From: Arthrobacter tumbae
GTDB taxonomy: Bacteria; Actinomycetota; Actinomycetes; Actinomycetales; Micrococcaceae
NCBI RefSeq assembly: GCF_016907495.1
Contig: NZ_JAFBCC010000001.1
Span: forward strand, 2,046,001 to 2,110,000
DNA length: 64,000 bases
Reading direction: 5' to 3'
Shown in pieces: positions 40,253-50,329 of the stretch. The number at the start of each line of letters is the position of its first letter. Position 1 is the stretch's first letter. Under the pieces are notes generated by a model. The model had not been told where the DNA came from. It worked only from the letters and a program-made list of their open reading frames with translations, and ran no database searches. A program made the translations under genes and the position numbers.

Positions 40253-43200
40253 ATGATGACCGTTCATAAGCTCAGCGCTGATGACGGTTACACCTATTAC
40301 ACGCGTGAAGTGGCTAGCGCGGACGAGTTGCGCCGGGATGGGCGCGAGCTGGGCGACTATTACACCGTCGATGGGAACCCGCCGGGTCAGTGGATCGGTG
40401 CCGGTATTGAGCATCTGGGTGTCTCCGGTGAAGTCACGGAGGCGCAGATGGCTGCCCTGTATGGGCAGGGCGTGCACCCTAACGCGGCGACGATGCTGGA
40501 AGCTGGGGCGTCCTGGAAGGGCGTGAAACTCGGCCAGAAGTACCGGGTATCCAATCCGAAAGAGAACGTCCTGTCAGGGCGTATCGCCACGCGGATGGGC
40601 GACTTTCAACGTCTGCAGCACCGCGAACCCGACGTCGATGAACGGCGTCTGATCAGAACCAAGGCGGCGGGGGAGTACTTCCGGGAGCTGCACGGCCGCA
40701 ATGCGAAGGACAAGGAAGAGTTGGGCCGGTTCATGACCGCTCAACAGAAGCCGGCAGCGAAAGCCGTGGCCGGGTACGACCTGGTGTTCGCGCCCGCGAA
40801 GTCAGCGTCGGTGTTGTGGGCCGCGGGTGGACAGGACACCCGCAAGGCGGTGGAAGCTGCCCATACCGAGGCCATTGATGAAGCGTTGGCGCACTTCGAG
40901 GCCACCGGATTGTATACGCGGAAGGGACGTAACGGGGTCCGGCAGATCGACGTCAAGGGCGGCCTGATCGCCACCCGGTTCCGGCACTATGACTCCCGGA
41001 CCGGGGACCCGCATCTACATGATCACGTGGTGGTCTCGAACAAGGTCCTCGGCGTGGATGGGACGTGGGGAACCATCGACGGGCAGCAGCTGCACAAGCT
41101 CGGCGTGGAGATCTCCGAGTTCTACAACCAGCGCGTCATGGAGAAAGTCGCCGACCGGTTAGGCGCCGCGCTGACGGAACGGAAGGTACGCGGCGACCGC
41201 CCAGTGGTCGAAATTGCCGGCGTCGATGTGGACGCGATCGACGCCGCATCCTCACGCCGCGCCTCCATCGGCGAGACCTTGGATCGGCTCGTCGATGAGT
41301 TCACTGAACAGCACGGCTACCCACCCTCGGCCAAACACAGGATCGCTCTGGCGCAGCAAGCCACCCTCGAAACCAGGCCCGCGAAGAAACACGCCCGCCG
41401 ACTGTCGGAACTTGTTACCGGGTGGACGAACGACTTCAACGGGCGCGGCCTGGCAACCGGTGAAGACCTGCTGGGCAGGGTCCGGGCAGCCCGCTCGGAA
41501 GCCGAACATGAGGTGATCCCGGCTGAGAGTATCAACGTCAGCGAGACTGCCGAACAGATCATCGCGCGGTTGGAACGCAACCGCAGCTACTGGGGTGCAC
41601 ACCACGTCCGGGCCGAAGCCCGCCGCCAGCTCCGCTCCCAAATGGGCGCAGCCGCGATCCCCGAAGCCCTGATCCGGGAGGTCACGGACACGGCGCTGGG
41701 GACGCATTCATTGAAGACCTTCCACACTCCGGATCAGGGCGCAGCCCCGGTGCTGACCCGTGCGGATGGGTCCAGCGTGTACACGAAGGCGAACACCGAA
41801 AGCTACACCTCAGCCGGTGTCCTCTACAGCCAGGACCGGCTCCTCGCCGCAGCACAAACCGAAGTCATTCCGCCGGCCGGTGTGGAAGCGTTCGAGCGTG
41901 CCCGGGCACTCCAGGAACGCCAACTCGACGTGGGCCAGCTCGCCCTGGCACGCTCCTTCGCCTGCGGGGACAAACTCCTCATGGTGGGTATCGGTGCCGC
42001 CGGCACCGGTAAGACGACGTCGCTGCGCCTGGCCGCGGACACCATCCGCAAAGCCGGCGGCCGGGTCATCGGCGTGACACCGACCGCGGCCGCGGCGAAG
42101 GTGATGAGCGGTGAGCTCGGCGCCACCGCCGACACCATAGACTCCTTCGTCCTGCGCCATGAAAGCCAGTCCCCGGACCGGATCAAACTACGCCCCGGCG
42201 ATGTCATCTTCGTCGACGAAGCCGGCATGGTGGGCACCCGCATGTTCTCCGCCGTGGTCAGCATCGCCGAACAACACGGCGCCGTGGTCCGCGCCCTTGG
42301 TGACGAACGTCAGCTCTCCGCCGTCGGCGCCGGCGGCGCACTGCGGCTGATTAAAAACGAAGTCGGAGCCGTGCACCTGGAGGACCTGCACCGGTTCATC
42401 AACCCCGACGAAGCCGCCGCCACCCTCGCCCTCCGTGAACCCCCGGCACACTGCAAGGATGACCCGTGGGCGTTCTACCGGCAGAACAAACGCATCGTCG
42501 CCGGGAACAAAGAGACCCTGCTGTCCATGGTCTTCCAGGCATGGCAGGCCGACACCAACGCCGGGAAAAATTCGATCATGATGGCCGCCGACAATGAATC
42601 CGTCACCGAACTCAACGCCCGCGCCCAGGCCTACCGCATCACCACCGGCGACCTCACCGAAGGAGCCTCCAGCCAGCTGCGCGACGGACTGAACGCCCAC
42701 ACCGGCGACGTCGTCGTGACCCGCCGCAACGAACGCCGCATGGAACTCAACGGCGGGAAAGACTTCGTAAAAAACAACGACGTCTGGACCGTCGAGAAAG
42801 TCCACCCCGACGGGGCCCTGACCGTCCAGCACACCCTCCACCAAGGCCGGACCGTCCTGCCGGTCGAATATGTCCGGGCCGAGACGATGCTCGGCTACGC
42901 CTCCACCGTGCACCGCACCCAAGGCGTCACAGCGGACACCACCCACGCAATGCTCACCTCATCCCTGCAACGATCCCTGGCCTACGTCGCCGCGTCCCGC
43001 GGCCGAGAGGACAACCGCCTCTACATCGCCCTCGAGGACGGGGAAACCATGGACGGTGTCCTCGCCGCGATCGCCGCTCGGCACGACACGAACCTCACCA
43101 TCCAGGAACAGATGACCCTTGAGCGGGCTGAAACCCGATCCCTGGCCGAGATGAGCGCCCGCTACCGCGACCTCGACCTCGAGGCGAACCGCCTCCGCGT

Positions 43201-44629
43201 GGCAGGAATGGCCTGCCGTGTCCTCGGTGACACAACAGCCGGGCCGATGACCCGGTCCGAGTCCTGGGCCGCTGTAGCTATCCACCTGCGTGAGGCCGAG
43301 CGCGCCGGATACGACGGACCAGCGTTCCTCAAAGCAGCCTGTGTGGAGGCGGGACTGACCGGCAGCGAGGATCCGGCGGCCGTGCTGGCCTGGCGGCTGG
43401 AAAACCGACTCGACCGGGGGCTACAAGCCGCCGAAGAAGCCACGGATCGGCCGCTACGCCACATCAGCGACGCACACCTGGCACGCCTGGACACCATCGC
43501 TCAGAACCGCCTCGACGCCGCCCAACACGCAGCAGCTCACGACGTAATTCCGCGGTGGACGCAGCGCACCCATGGACATCTGACTGACGCGCTCCTGCAG
43601 CAGCGCCTTGACTCCCTGACACCCACACCCGACCTAGACGGTGCAGGTGTGCAGGCTGGGGAACCAGGGGAGGCGAAGATTCAATGGCTGGCCCGCACCC
43701 TCCAAAAGGAAGCCGAGATCCGCGCGGCAATGAGCGACGATGCCCGGGAAGTTGAGGCCTTCGAACGCGACGCGCACACCAGCAGGAAACACGACACTGT
43801 CGACACTGACCGCGTTTCGCAGTCGCAGACTGTCCTGTCCCGGATCCGCGCCGAGCAGCGCACCCGCGAACTCCTCCCAGACCATCAACCGACCACCGCG
43901 GCACCGGATGCTGTGCCGGAGTGGATGGCCCCAGCTGCCTCCTACACAACCGAAGGCACGCCGGAACTATACGCACGGGAACTCACCACCCGCCGTGCAG
44001 ACATGGACCGGGAGATGACCCGCCGCGGTTACGAACTGGCCACCACCAAGCCGGCGTGGATGGAACAGCTCGGCCCGATTCCATCGGACCTGCTCAAGCA
44101 GCAGCAGTGGGTGCGCCTGGCCGCCGAGGTAGACACATACCGTGCCCGGTACAACCTGTCTGACAGCGAGCCCACAGCCGTCCCGACCAAATATCGTGCC
44201 CTCGAGACCGGCGAGAGGCTCGCGGCCGCAGTCACCGCGATGCACAAACACACCCAGCTCACCACCAAACCCGAAGCCAGCAAACCCGACGTGGAACACC
44301 AGGCCGAAGCGGCCGAAGCGCGATCCATCGTCGCTGCCGGCAGGACCGAAGCCGAGCACGTCACCGACGCGCTGCGCGCCGCGCGGGCCGAGAAAACCAC
44401 ACTGTCACCAAAGGAAGCACGCGCCCAACGAATCGCCGCCATGGCCGGCAAGCTCAAGGACCTCAAAAACCGCCGGCAAGGGTCCGAGAACTCCGCCAAA
44501 CCAGCCGTGTCCGAAGCGATGGAAAAGATCCGCCGCGCCCGGCAGGAAGATGAAGAACGCGCTGCCAACGCACGCCAAGACATCGACGTCGACGGTCCAG
44601 ACCGGCAAGGCCCAACCATTGGCCGATAA
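40253..44629 (+). CDS. traA: TraA-type MobF relaxase with RecD-like helicase domain
   Basis: 1458 residues from ATG 40253 (ATG 40256 is an alternative). The N-terminal 300 residues are a TrwC relaxase domain: the start MMTVHKLSADDGYTYYTREV with its Tyr pair and the metal site RHYDSRTGDPHLHDHVVVSN. The middle is a superfamily 1 helicase: Walker A GIGAAGTGKTTSLRL (about residue 580), Walker B VIFVDEAGMVGT and GYASTVHRTQGVTADTTHAM then SLAYVAASRGREDNRLYIAL. The C-terminal 450 residues are charged and helical. It would nick and unwind the element for conjugative transfer. No type IV secretion genes are in the window. Confidence 0.93.
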   Translation: MMTVHKLSADDGYTYYTREVASADELRRDGRELGDYYTVDGNPPGQWIGAGIEHLGVSGEVTEAQMAALYGQGVHPNAATMLEAGASWKGVKLGQKYRVSNPKENVLSGRIATRMGDFQRLQHREPDVDERRLIRTKAAGEYFRELHGRNAKDKEELGRFMTAQQKPAAKAVAGYDLVFAPAKSASVLWAAGGQDTRKAVEAAHTEAIDEALAHFEATGLYTRKGRNGVRQIDVKGGLIATRFRHYDSRTGDPHLHDHVVVSNKVLGVDGTWGTIDGQQLHKLGVEISEFYNQRVMEKVADRLGAALTERKVRGDRPVVEIAGVDVDAIDAASSRRASIGETLDRLVDEFTEQHGYPPSAKHRIALAQQATLETRPAKKHARRLSELVTGWTNDFNGRGLATGEDLLGRVRAARSEAEHEVIPAESINVSETAEQIIARLERNRSYWGAHHVRAEARRQLRSQMGAAAIPEALIREVTDTALGTHSLKTFHTPDQGAAPVLTRADGSSVYTKANTESYTSAGVLYSQDRLLAAAQTEVIPPAGVEAFERARALQERQLDVGQLALARSFACGDKLLMVGIGAAGTGKTTSLRLAADTIRKAGGRVIGVTPTAAAAKVMSGELGATADTIDSFVLRHESQSPDRIKLRPGDVIFVDEAGMVGTRMFSAVVSIAEQHGAVVRALGDERQLSAVGAGGALRLIKNEVGAVHLEDLHRFINPDEAAATLALREPPAHCKDDPWAFYRQNKRIVAGNKETLLSMVFQAWQADTNAGKNSIMMAADNESVTELNARAQAYRITTGDLTEGASSQLRDGLNAHTGDVVVTRRNERRMELNGGKDFVKNNDVWTVEKVHPDGALTVQHTLHQGRTVLPVEYVRAETMLGYASTVHRTQGVTADTTHAMLTSSLQRSLAYVAASRGREDNRLYIALEDGETMDGVLAAIAARHDTNLTIQEQMTLERAETRSLAEMSARYRDLDLEANRLRVAGMACRVLGDTTAGPMTRSESWAAVAIHLREAERAGYDGPAFLKAACVEAGLTGSEDPAAVLAWRLENRLDRGLQAAEEATDRPLRHISDAHLARLDTIAQNRLDAAQHAAAHDVIPRWTQRTHGHLTDALLQQRLDSLTPTPDLDGAGVQAGEPGEAKIQWLARTLQKEAEIRAAMSDDAREVEAFERDAHTSRKHDTVDTDRVSQSQTVLSRIRAEQRTRELLPDHQPTTAAPDAVPEWMAPAASYTTEGTPELYARELTTRRADMDREMTRRGYELATTKPAWMEQLGPIPSDLLKQQQWVRLAAEVDTYRARYNLSDSEPTAVPTKYRALETGERLAAAVTAMHKHTQLTTKPEASKPDVEHQAEAAEARSIVAAGRTEAEHVTDALRAARAEKTTLSPKEARAQRIAAMAGKLKDLKNRRQGSENSAKPAVSEAMEKIRRARQEDEERAANARQDIDVDGPDRQGPTIGR

Positions 44630-44837
44630 GGCCGGATGAGAGACGGCGAGCATGGGTGCGAGCTGAGAGCAGTCCGAGACTCGGTTCTCTGGTGCCCGCA
44701 GCCGGCATCGCCCTCCTTAGGCTGTCGGCACCACCCCTGATACCCAGCATCGCGGCACCATAACGGTGTCATTCCGGTTCGCTAACAAAGCCCCGACACG
44801 CGGGAATTCACCGGTGCGCTGTTCGATACTGAGGCGC

Positions 44838-45119
44838 ATGGGGACACAAAAGTTTGAGGAAACAGCCGGCGCGAAAGTCCGAAGCACCATGCGGTGGGAT
44901 TGCGCGCCGGCGTTGATAGTGCTTCTTGCGGTGGTGATCTTCTGGGTCGGCGGCTCATTGCAGTGGTTCGCACTGCTCAAGATCCCCGAGAACGCCGTGG
45001 GTAACGTCGTGTGGCTCTACTTCATCCTCGTGGCGGTGGCTGGCTCGGTCGTCCTCGGTGGCGGCGCCGCCTTCGATCTCGCACGCCGCGTGGGCCGGCA
45101 CACTCATTTCGATGACTGA
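44838..45119 (+). CDS. Small membrane protein
   Basis: 93 residues from ATG 44838; a longer frame starts at 44766. Two transmembrane helices (ALIVLLAVVIFWVGGSLQWF and FILVAVAGSVVLGGGAAFDL) are separated by a short loop, with polar ends including RRVGRHTHFDD. The ribosome binding site is weak (TGAGG at three bases). Family not recognised; it may be a plasmid-borne accessory protein downstream of traA. Confidence 0.5.
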   Translation: MGTQKFEETAGAKVRSTMRWDCAPALIVLLAVVIFWVGGSLQWFALLKIPENAVGNVVWLYFILVAVAGSVVLGGGAAFDLARRVGRHTHFDD

Positions 45120-45299
45120 TCACGCACAGCTGCACCGAGCGATTCTCCCGCCTGTTCTGAGTGGCTCATAGCGAAACCACGGGAAACTTCCGCGATCAGG
45201 CGCCTCAGTGAGCCGGTGTATTCGTGACCTGCCAGTGCTATTGCTTTGATTGCTCGTCTCAGTTTGGGGCGGTTCGGTGCTTGGTGGCGTTACGGGTGG

Positions 45300-46718
45300 T
45301 TATGACTGGAGTACGACGCGGGCGAAGGCCTGCCCTTGCGAGGTGACGATGTTTGTTTCCAGCCCACCGCGGTCATCGACCATGCCGAGGTTGAGGAGGG
45401 CTTCTCGGGTGTTGCTGAGGAGTCCTCGGACTGTTCTCGGGTCTAGTTCGGCTCCAGGGCCGGTGCTCCAGCCCAGCGTGCTGAGTCCGAAGGCGACCGC
45501 TTCAAGGTAGTCGTTCCATGCGGTACGTTTCCCGGCAGCGATCTCGAGGAGGAGTAACAGCGTGGCGTCGCGCTCGGAATCATGACGGTGCCGGTGGGCT
45601 ACCGCTCGGGCGAGGAATAGCCAGAGGCCTCCGGGATCATCGAGCAGCCGCTTAGCGGCGGATGTGATGACGAGTGTGCCTTTGACTTTTCGGATGAGAC
45701 CGAGCCTCCGGGCACTTTCACGCAATTGGAGGACGGGCAGAGTCTGGTCCTCGCGGTTGGCTTTGCCGATCCAGTCCCTTTCCCAGCCAAGTGCTGTCAT
45801 CGCTTCACGGACCACGGTCGGAGGCAGCCAACCTGCAGCGGTGAGGGAGAGCCCGTCGGACCCGATGCGTCGGATCAGCCAGAGGTACGGTGCCGTCGTT
45901 GCTTCGGCCACGTCAGCTTCCACTCTCACCTGCTGATCCAGGTCCGCGGCGGCGAGGTAGGAGCGGAACTCCCGGCGGACCCCAGGAGGCAGCCGTTCAG
46001 TGAGTTCGGCCGTCAGCGTCTGGCTGCTGGTGATCGGTTGGTTGGTTTCGGGTGCCGGGAACAGCAGGGCAAGTTCGTTGTTCACGGAATCGATGTCGAG
46101 CTGTTCCGGGTCAAATTCCTGCCATGGTCCGGTGGTCCATGCCACCCACGCCTTCAGGTTGGCGTGGTTCTCGTGGCTGGGGCTGGCGAGGGTATCGAGT
46201 AGGTCGAGGTAGCCGCCTATGCCGCCTGAATCTTCCAATGGTGCCCGTCGTGCACCGTCTACGAGGCGTGCCCGTGGGGCGTTGGGTGGCTTAGGGACAC
46301 TTCCGGTGAGTTCGAGGCGGTGGATCCAGCCATCCCCGAAGTCGTATTCATAGAATAGGGGACCGGACTCCGCCGTGAGGATCTGACCCAGAACACAGTC
46401 TGACTCGAGCAGGTCTTCCTCGTTGTCATCGAGCAGGTCCTGTGCGACCCAGCGCCGGGGTTCCGGCACCTGTCCATTGCCGGCCCGTAGCCGCTGGTAG
46501 GGGTCAGTGTCCGTAAAGGAATGCAGATGCGTACGCCGCCAGCCGACGGCTAATTGGAGGACATTGTGGATCTCATCCAGAGTCAACGAAGAGTCGAGTT
46601 CAAGCAACCGCCAGATGGTCGGATCGGCGCCTACGATGGAAACTTTCACCTGCAGCAGGATCGAGCCATCGTCTTTCTGGGAAGCGTGTGTCGTCACATC
46701 ACCATCCTGCCAGTCCAT
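45300..46718 (-). CDS. Plasmid pRiA4b ORF-3-like protein
   Basis: 472 residues. The N-terminal 190 residues hold the pRiA4b ORF-3 domain: LLQVKVSIVGADPTIWRLLE, TLDEIHNVLQLAVGWRRTHL and FYEYDFGDGWIHRLEL, with the conserved His and Trp residues. The remaining 280 residues are a helical domain unknown to me. The family is found on plasmids and in passenger regions of IS elements; no activity is established. It lies between traA and a decayed IS3 element. Confidence 0.83.
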   Translation of the reverse strand: MDWQDGDVTTHASQKDDGSILLQVKVSIVGADPTIWRLLELDSSLTLDEIHNVLQLAVGWRRTHLHSFTDTDPYQRLRAGNGQVPEPRRWVAQDLLDDNEEDLLESDCVLGQILTAESGPLFYEYDFGDGWIHRLELTGSVPKPPNAPRARLVDGARRAPLEDSGGIGGYLDLLDTLASPSHENHANLKAWVAWTTGPWQEFDPEQLDIDSVNNELALLFPAPETNQPITSSQTLTAELTERLPPGVRREFRSYLAAADLDQQVRVEADVAEATTAPYLWLIRRIGSDGLSLTAAGWLPPTVVREAMTALGWERDWIGKANREDQTLPVLQLRESARRLGLIRKVKGTLVITSAAKRLLDDPGGLWLFLARAVAHRHRHDSERDATLLLLLEIAAGKRTAWNDYLEAVAFGLSTLGWSTGPGAELDPRTVRGLLSNTREALLNLGMVDDRGGLETNIVTSQGQAFARVVLQS

Positions 46719-46980
46719 GTTTCCCAGGCGCAGAGTTCGAACCCTTCGTCGAAATCGTCATCTACCGCCGGCGGGAGGCGTAGCTGCCCCGGGTATGGCT
46801 GGCGTGCCTGGCGCCGTCTTCGGTGGCCGGTGAGAGGGAACGCGTTTGAGTCCGGCGAGTTCGCATCTAATGCGAATAACCTTTTCACTAGTTGGCCCAA
46901 GATCACCTATCGGCGGCGTAGCTCCATCTATACGAGGGATGCGCACGTCAAGTTTTTGAGACAGTTCGGTTGTTTCTTGG

Positions 46981-47905
46981 TTATGCGGCGAGGGGTTCTT
47001 GGCCGGGGACTTGATCGGCAGTCAGTGTTGCCGCTGGTGACCGGTGGCCGGCTCTTGCGTTAGGGCGTTTCCGGTTGTACCAGGACTCGATATATTACAT
47101 AACCCCGGTCCTGGCGGCCAGCCGGCTGGCGAAGCTGTGGTGATGGTAGTACTCGGTCTTCAGATGCGAGAAGAAGTTCTCCGCGACCGCGTTGTCCCAA
47201 CACACCCCGACCTTGCCCATCGACTGCGTGACACCGTTACCGGCGCACCAGGCTTGGAACTCGGAGGAGGTGTACTGGGTGCCGCGGTCGGAGTGGAAGA
47301 TCGCTCCGGCCGGGTGCAGGTATCCGTGGTCGCGGGCCATCGCCAGCGCACCCGTGCACAGGCTGGAGCGCATGTGTTGGTCCATGTTCCAGCCGATCAC
47401 CATGCCGGTGCACAGATCGATCGCGGTGGCCAGGTACAGCCACCCCTCGCCGGTTTTCAGGTACGTGATGTCCCCGCATAACCGGCTCCCGGGCACCTCA
47501 GGTGAAGTCCCGCTTCCCGTCCTCGTCGAGCATGTGGTTCTCGATATGGGCGGTCTTGGCCTGCGGGTCCTGCTCAGTGGTCTTCTTCCACGCCCGCGTG
47601 CGTACCGCGCGCAGGCCGTGCTCGCGCATGATCGCCCCGACCGTGGCAGAAGAGACGCTGACGCCGTCCTCGTTGAGTAAGCGGACCAGCTGGTCCCGGC
47701 CAGCCTTACCGCCGCAATCGGCGTATTTACCGGTCACCGCGGTCACCAGTGCCTCGTGGCGCACGGGCCGCGGTGACGGTCCTGCCGGGGTGCGCCACCG
47801 GTAGAACGAGGCACGGGAAATCTTCAGGACCCGGCACAACCAGGCAATCGGATAGCTGGCCTTCTCCGCTTCGATGAACCGGTAGTAATCCTCTACCGTT
47901 GCTTC
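46981..47905 (-). pseudogene. IS3-family transposase orfB (rve domain), broken
   Basis: The reading is ATVEDYYRFIEAEKASYPIA, then CRVLKISRASFYRW and the HTH_21 part LVRLLNEDGVSVSSATVGAI. At about 47495 the frame shifts (GKRDFT stop; the next piece resumes EVPGSRLCGDITYLKTGEGW in another frame). The rve core with AIDLCTGMVIGWNM, FHSDRGTQYTS and WDNAVAENFFSHLK is complete, but a TAA at 47095-47097 replaces the Asp codon in GVM-D-YIESWYNRKRP. The catalytic DDE residues are all present, but the two lesions make activity unlikely. Confidence 0.85.
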
Positions 47906-48186
47906 GCTGCAAAGAAGGCGCTGACTTTTCCCAGGAACTCAATTTCCTGCTTCAGCTTCGCGTTCTCGGCCAGAGTTCTCTGATGTTCCTCCCACGGCAC
48001 AGCCGCCTTCTCTTCCGCCGTGAAACGCTCCGGATGATCGGCCCGATACTTACGCACCCAGTTACCCAGCGTGCCTTCATTGATGCCGATGTCAACGCAG
48101 ACCTGCGCAATCGGACGACCCGAGGAAATCACCAACTCCACCGCATCGTCCTTAAACTCCTGCTTGTACTTCTTACGCTCGGGCAT
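47893..48186 (-). CDS. IS3-family transposase orfA
   Basis: 97 residues: MPERKKYKQEFKDDAVELVI then PIAQVCVDIGINEGTLGNWV is the IS3 helix-turn-helix, and a leucine-rich zipper KLKQEIEFLGKVSAFFAAKQ forms the C-terminus. It overlaps orfB, which is read in the -1 frame as in other IS3 elements. This half is intact. Confidence 0.88.
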   Translation of the reverse strand: MPERKKYKQEFKDDAVELVISSGRPIAQVCVDIGINEGTLGNWVRKYRADHPERFTAEEKAAVPWEEHQRTLAENAKLKQEIEFLGKVSAFFAAKQR

Positions 48187-48221
48187 CTAAATGAGGGCTC
48201 CTAACAAGCTGTCTCACAAAA

Positions 48222-48521
48222 CCATACGGCCGCAGGAGGGCCGTGATAGCAGCGGTGCTGCGTTTGATTTCTGGCCTTGGGCGGCTCTCACGCAGAGCAA
48301 GAGCGATTCAGGAAGCGATGACAGCGAACGCAACCCCAGTCGTAGTTTTGGGGGATGTTGGTGATAGGTATCAGCATGTCGTCTATCGGGTTCTCAGATT
48401 AGTTCCGCCGGGAATTGGTCGAAGATCTCCGTCGCTGTATGGCTGCGCGGTGCGTCCCGGTGAGCGGTTCGTGGAATTTTCGAGCGCAGCGACAGATCAT
48501 TGCTGTTGTTTGTACGCATCG
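48222..48521. other. 300-bp gap without recognised gene
   Basis: One partial frame is open but has no recognisable product. It may contain a remnant of the sequence once continuous with the mannoside locus before the IS3 insertion. Confidence 0.4.
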
Positions 48522-50261
48522 TCACACCGCTTGTGCACGGTGGAGTCGGGCGTAATGGCCGTCCAGGCTGATGAGTGTGTCGTGAGACCCGACTTCGACC
48601 ATTCTGCCTTGATCCAGCACGACAATACGATCGGCGTTTCTGATCGTAGACAGGCGATGCGCCACGACGAGCGATGTCCTGCCGCGCATGAGTGTTTCGA
48701 GTGCATCCTTCACTTTGAGTTCTGATGCGGAGTCGAGTGCGCTCGTTGCCTCATCGAGGACGAGGATGCGGGGATCGCGGATGAGCGCGCGTGCAATCGT
48801 GAGACGTTGCCGCTGACCCCCGGAAAGCCGAGCTCCTCTTTGGCCTACGAAGGTGTTCCAACCGTCGGGGAGTGCATCGACGATCTCTGCTGCGTTGGCA
48901 TGCTCAAGTGCTTGACGGACGAGCGGGGGGTTGGCGTCCTCCATCCCGTAGGTGATGTTGTCGAAGATGGATCCTTCGAACAGAACGGATTCCTGCGGGA
49001 CTACAGAGACAAATTGCCGAAAAGTGCGAAGGTCCAGGTCATGCATGTCGCGTCCGTCGAGCAGGATTCTGCCCTCGGTAGGCCGGATGAAGCCTAGGAG
49101 CAGGTTGATGGTGGTTGATTTCCCGGACCCTGAGGCGCCGACGAAGGCGACGGTTTCTCCGACAGCGATATCTAGGGAGAAATTTTTAATAGCTTTCACC
49201 GAGTCATCAGGAAAACTGTAGGAGACCTGCTCGAAGGTTATCCGCCCGGTGACAACTGGTACCGTTTCCTTGCCCTCGTTTTCCTCCAGGTCCGGATCCC
49301 CCAGGACCTCGAGGATGGACCGGACAGACTCGATGCCTTTTGTGTAGATGGGCGCCAGTCCGATGAGCTGTGTGATGGCTGCGGTTAGCGTCGCAAAGTA
49401 GGTACTGAGAAGTACTACCTGCCCGGCACTGATCGGCAGAAAACCCGTGATGGCTGCCCAGCCGGCTAATCCTAGGCAGAGCGTTGCCAGGACGTTGAAT
49501 GAGACCCAGGATGTTGTTTCGAAGCGGCTGTTCAACCGATCGAGCACTAACCCTGCCTGCTTTACGTCTTCGGATGTGGCCGCGACTCGTCGAGTAGCAG
49601 TGTGCTCAAGTCCGTGCGCCCTTGTGATGGGAATGAGCGTTGCCATCTCGCCTACCCGATCGGACAGGTCCTCGACACGTCGACGGAAATCCTCATTCCG
49701 GCGTAACGCCCGTCGACGCATTCCAGCGACCAGCGCGGCACCCAGGGGCACAGTCAGGGCAAAGACCAGAAGGAAGGCCGGTGCCTGCAGCGCGGTGACC
49801 GTGATGGCGCCGATCGTCAGATTGATTGATAGCACACATACCGGAAACACTTGCTGCATCAGCAGTTCGACGTTCTCCACATCCCGGACAAGCTTGTTCT
49901 GGATCACGGCCGCACTCTTGCGGTTGTGGTATCCGATAGACAGTTCCTGAAGGTGTTCTGTTAGGCGATTGCGGAGGTCGGCCGCGATGGAGCGGTATAC
50001 GCGGCTGTAGAGACGGACGTACAGGATGTGATTGGGATAGTTCTGGGCCAGCACCAGAATTGCAATCCCGATCAACAAAGCCAAACGCCGGAGATCTTCG
50101 CCCTGCACGACGGTGTCGATGACCAGCGCGGTGATAACCGGGATCACCCATAGTGGGCTGTCCTTGAGTACGTTGAAGAGCAGCGCGGCGCAGATGCGGC
50201 GGCGGTAAGGGCGCGCCGCGCTGGCGAGGGCACGTACTGGGTGTGCTGTATTGAGGTTCAT
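48522..50261 (-). CDS. ABC exporter half-transporter (membrane plus ATPase domains)
   Basis: 579 residues from ATG 50261; TTG 50273, which has a better-spaced AGAGG, would give 583. Six helices fill residues about 15-320. The ATPase domain has Walker A FVGASGSGKSTTINLLLGF, signature RLSGGQRQRLTIARALIRD, Walker B RILVLDEATSALD and the H-loop VVAHRLSTI. It works as a dimer. It is the last gene of the minus-strand operon LacI-ThuA-oxidoreductase-ABC, so it may move a sugar derivative or cell-surface component related to mannoside use; this is inference. Confidence 0.9.
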   Translation of the reverse strand: MNLNTAHPVRALASAARPYRRRICAALLFNVLKDSPLWVIPVITALVIDTVVQGEDLRRLALLIGIAILVLAQNYPNHILYVRLYSRVYRSIAADLRNRLTEHLQELSIGYHNRKSAAVIQNKLVRDVENVELLMQQVFPVCVLSINLTIGAITVTALQAPAFLLVFALTVPLGAALVAGMRRRALRRNEDFRRRVEDLSDRVGEMATLIPITRAHGLEHTATRRVAATSEDVKQAGLVLDRLNSRFETTSWVSFNVLATLCLGLAGWAAITGFLPISAGQVVLLSTYFATLTAAITQLIGLAPIYTKGIESVRSILEVLGDPDLEENEGKETVPVVTGRITFEQVSYSFPDDSVKAIKNFSLDIAVGETVAFVGASGSGKSTTINLLLGFIRPTEGRILLDGRDMHDLDLRTFRQFVSVVPQESVLFEGSIFDNITYGMEDANPPLVRQALEHANAAEIVDALPDGWNTFVGQRGARLSGGQRQRLTIARALIRDPRILVLDEATSALDSASELKVKDALETLMRGRTSLVVAHRLSTIRNADRIVVLDQGRMVEVGSHDTLISLDGHYARLHRAQAV

Positions 50262-50329
50262 GTCGCGTTGCAACTCGCCTCTACAAGTGGAAATCGATCA
50301 CGGGGTAACGCAAGCCAAGGGAAGCGTTG

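Larger units (their letters stand above)
46954..48221 (-). mobile_element. Decayed IS3-family element, about 1.27 kb
   Basis: orfA (47893-48186) and a broken orfB lie between imperfect inverted ends TTTTTGAGACAG (about 46953-46964) and CTGTCTCACAAAA (48209-48221). No clear 3-bp duplication is visible, so the exact ends are uncertain by a few bases. It sits at the border between the mobility region and the mannoside locus. Confidence 0.8.

Noticed and set aside
42188..42946. 252-codon minus-strand frame inside traA
   Set aside because: Gly/Val/Asp-rich shadow typical of the antisense of a high-GC gene.
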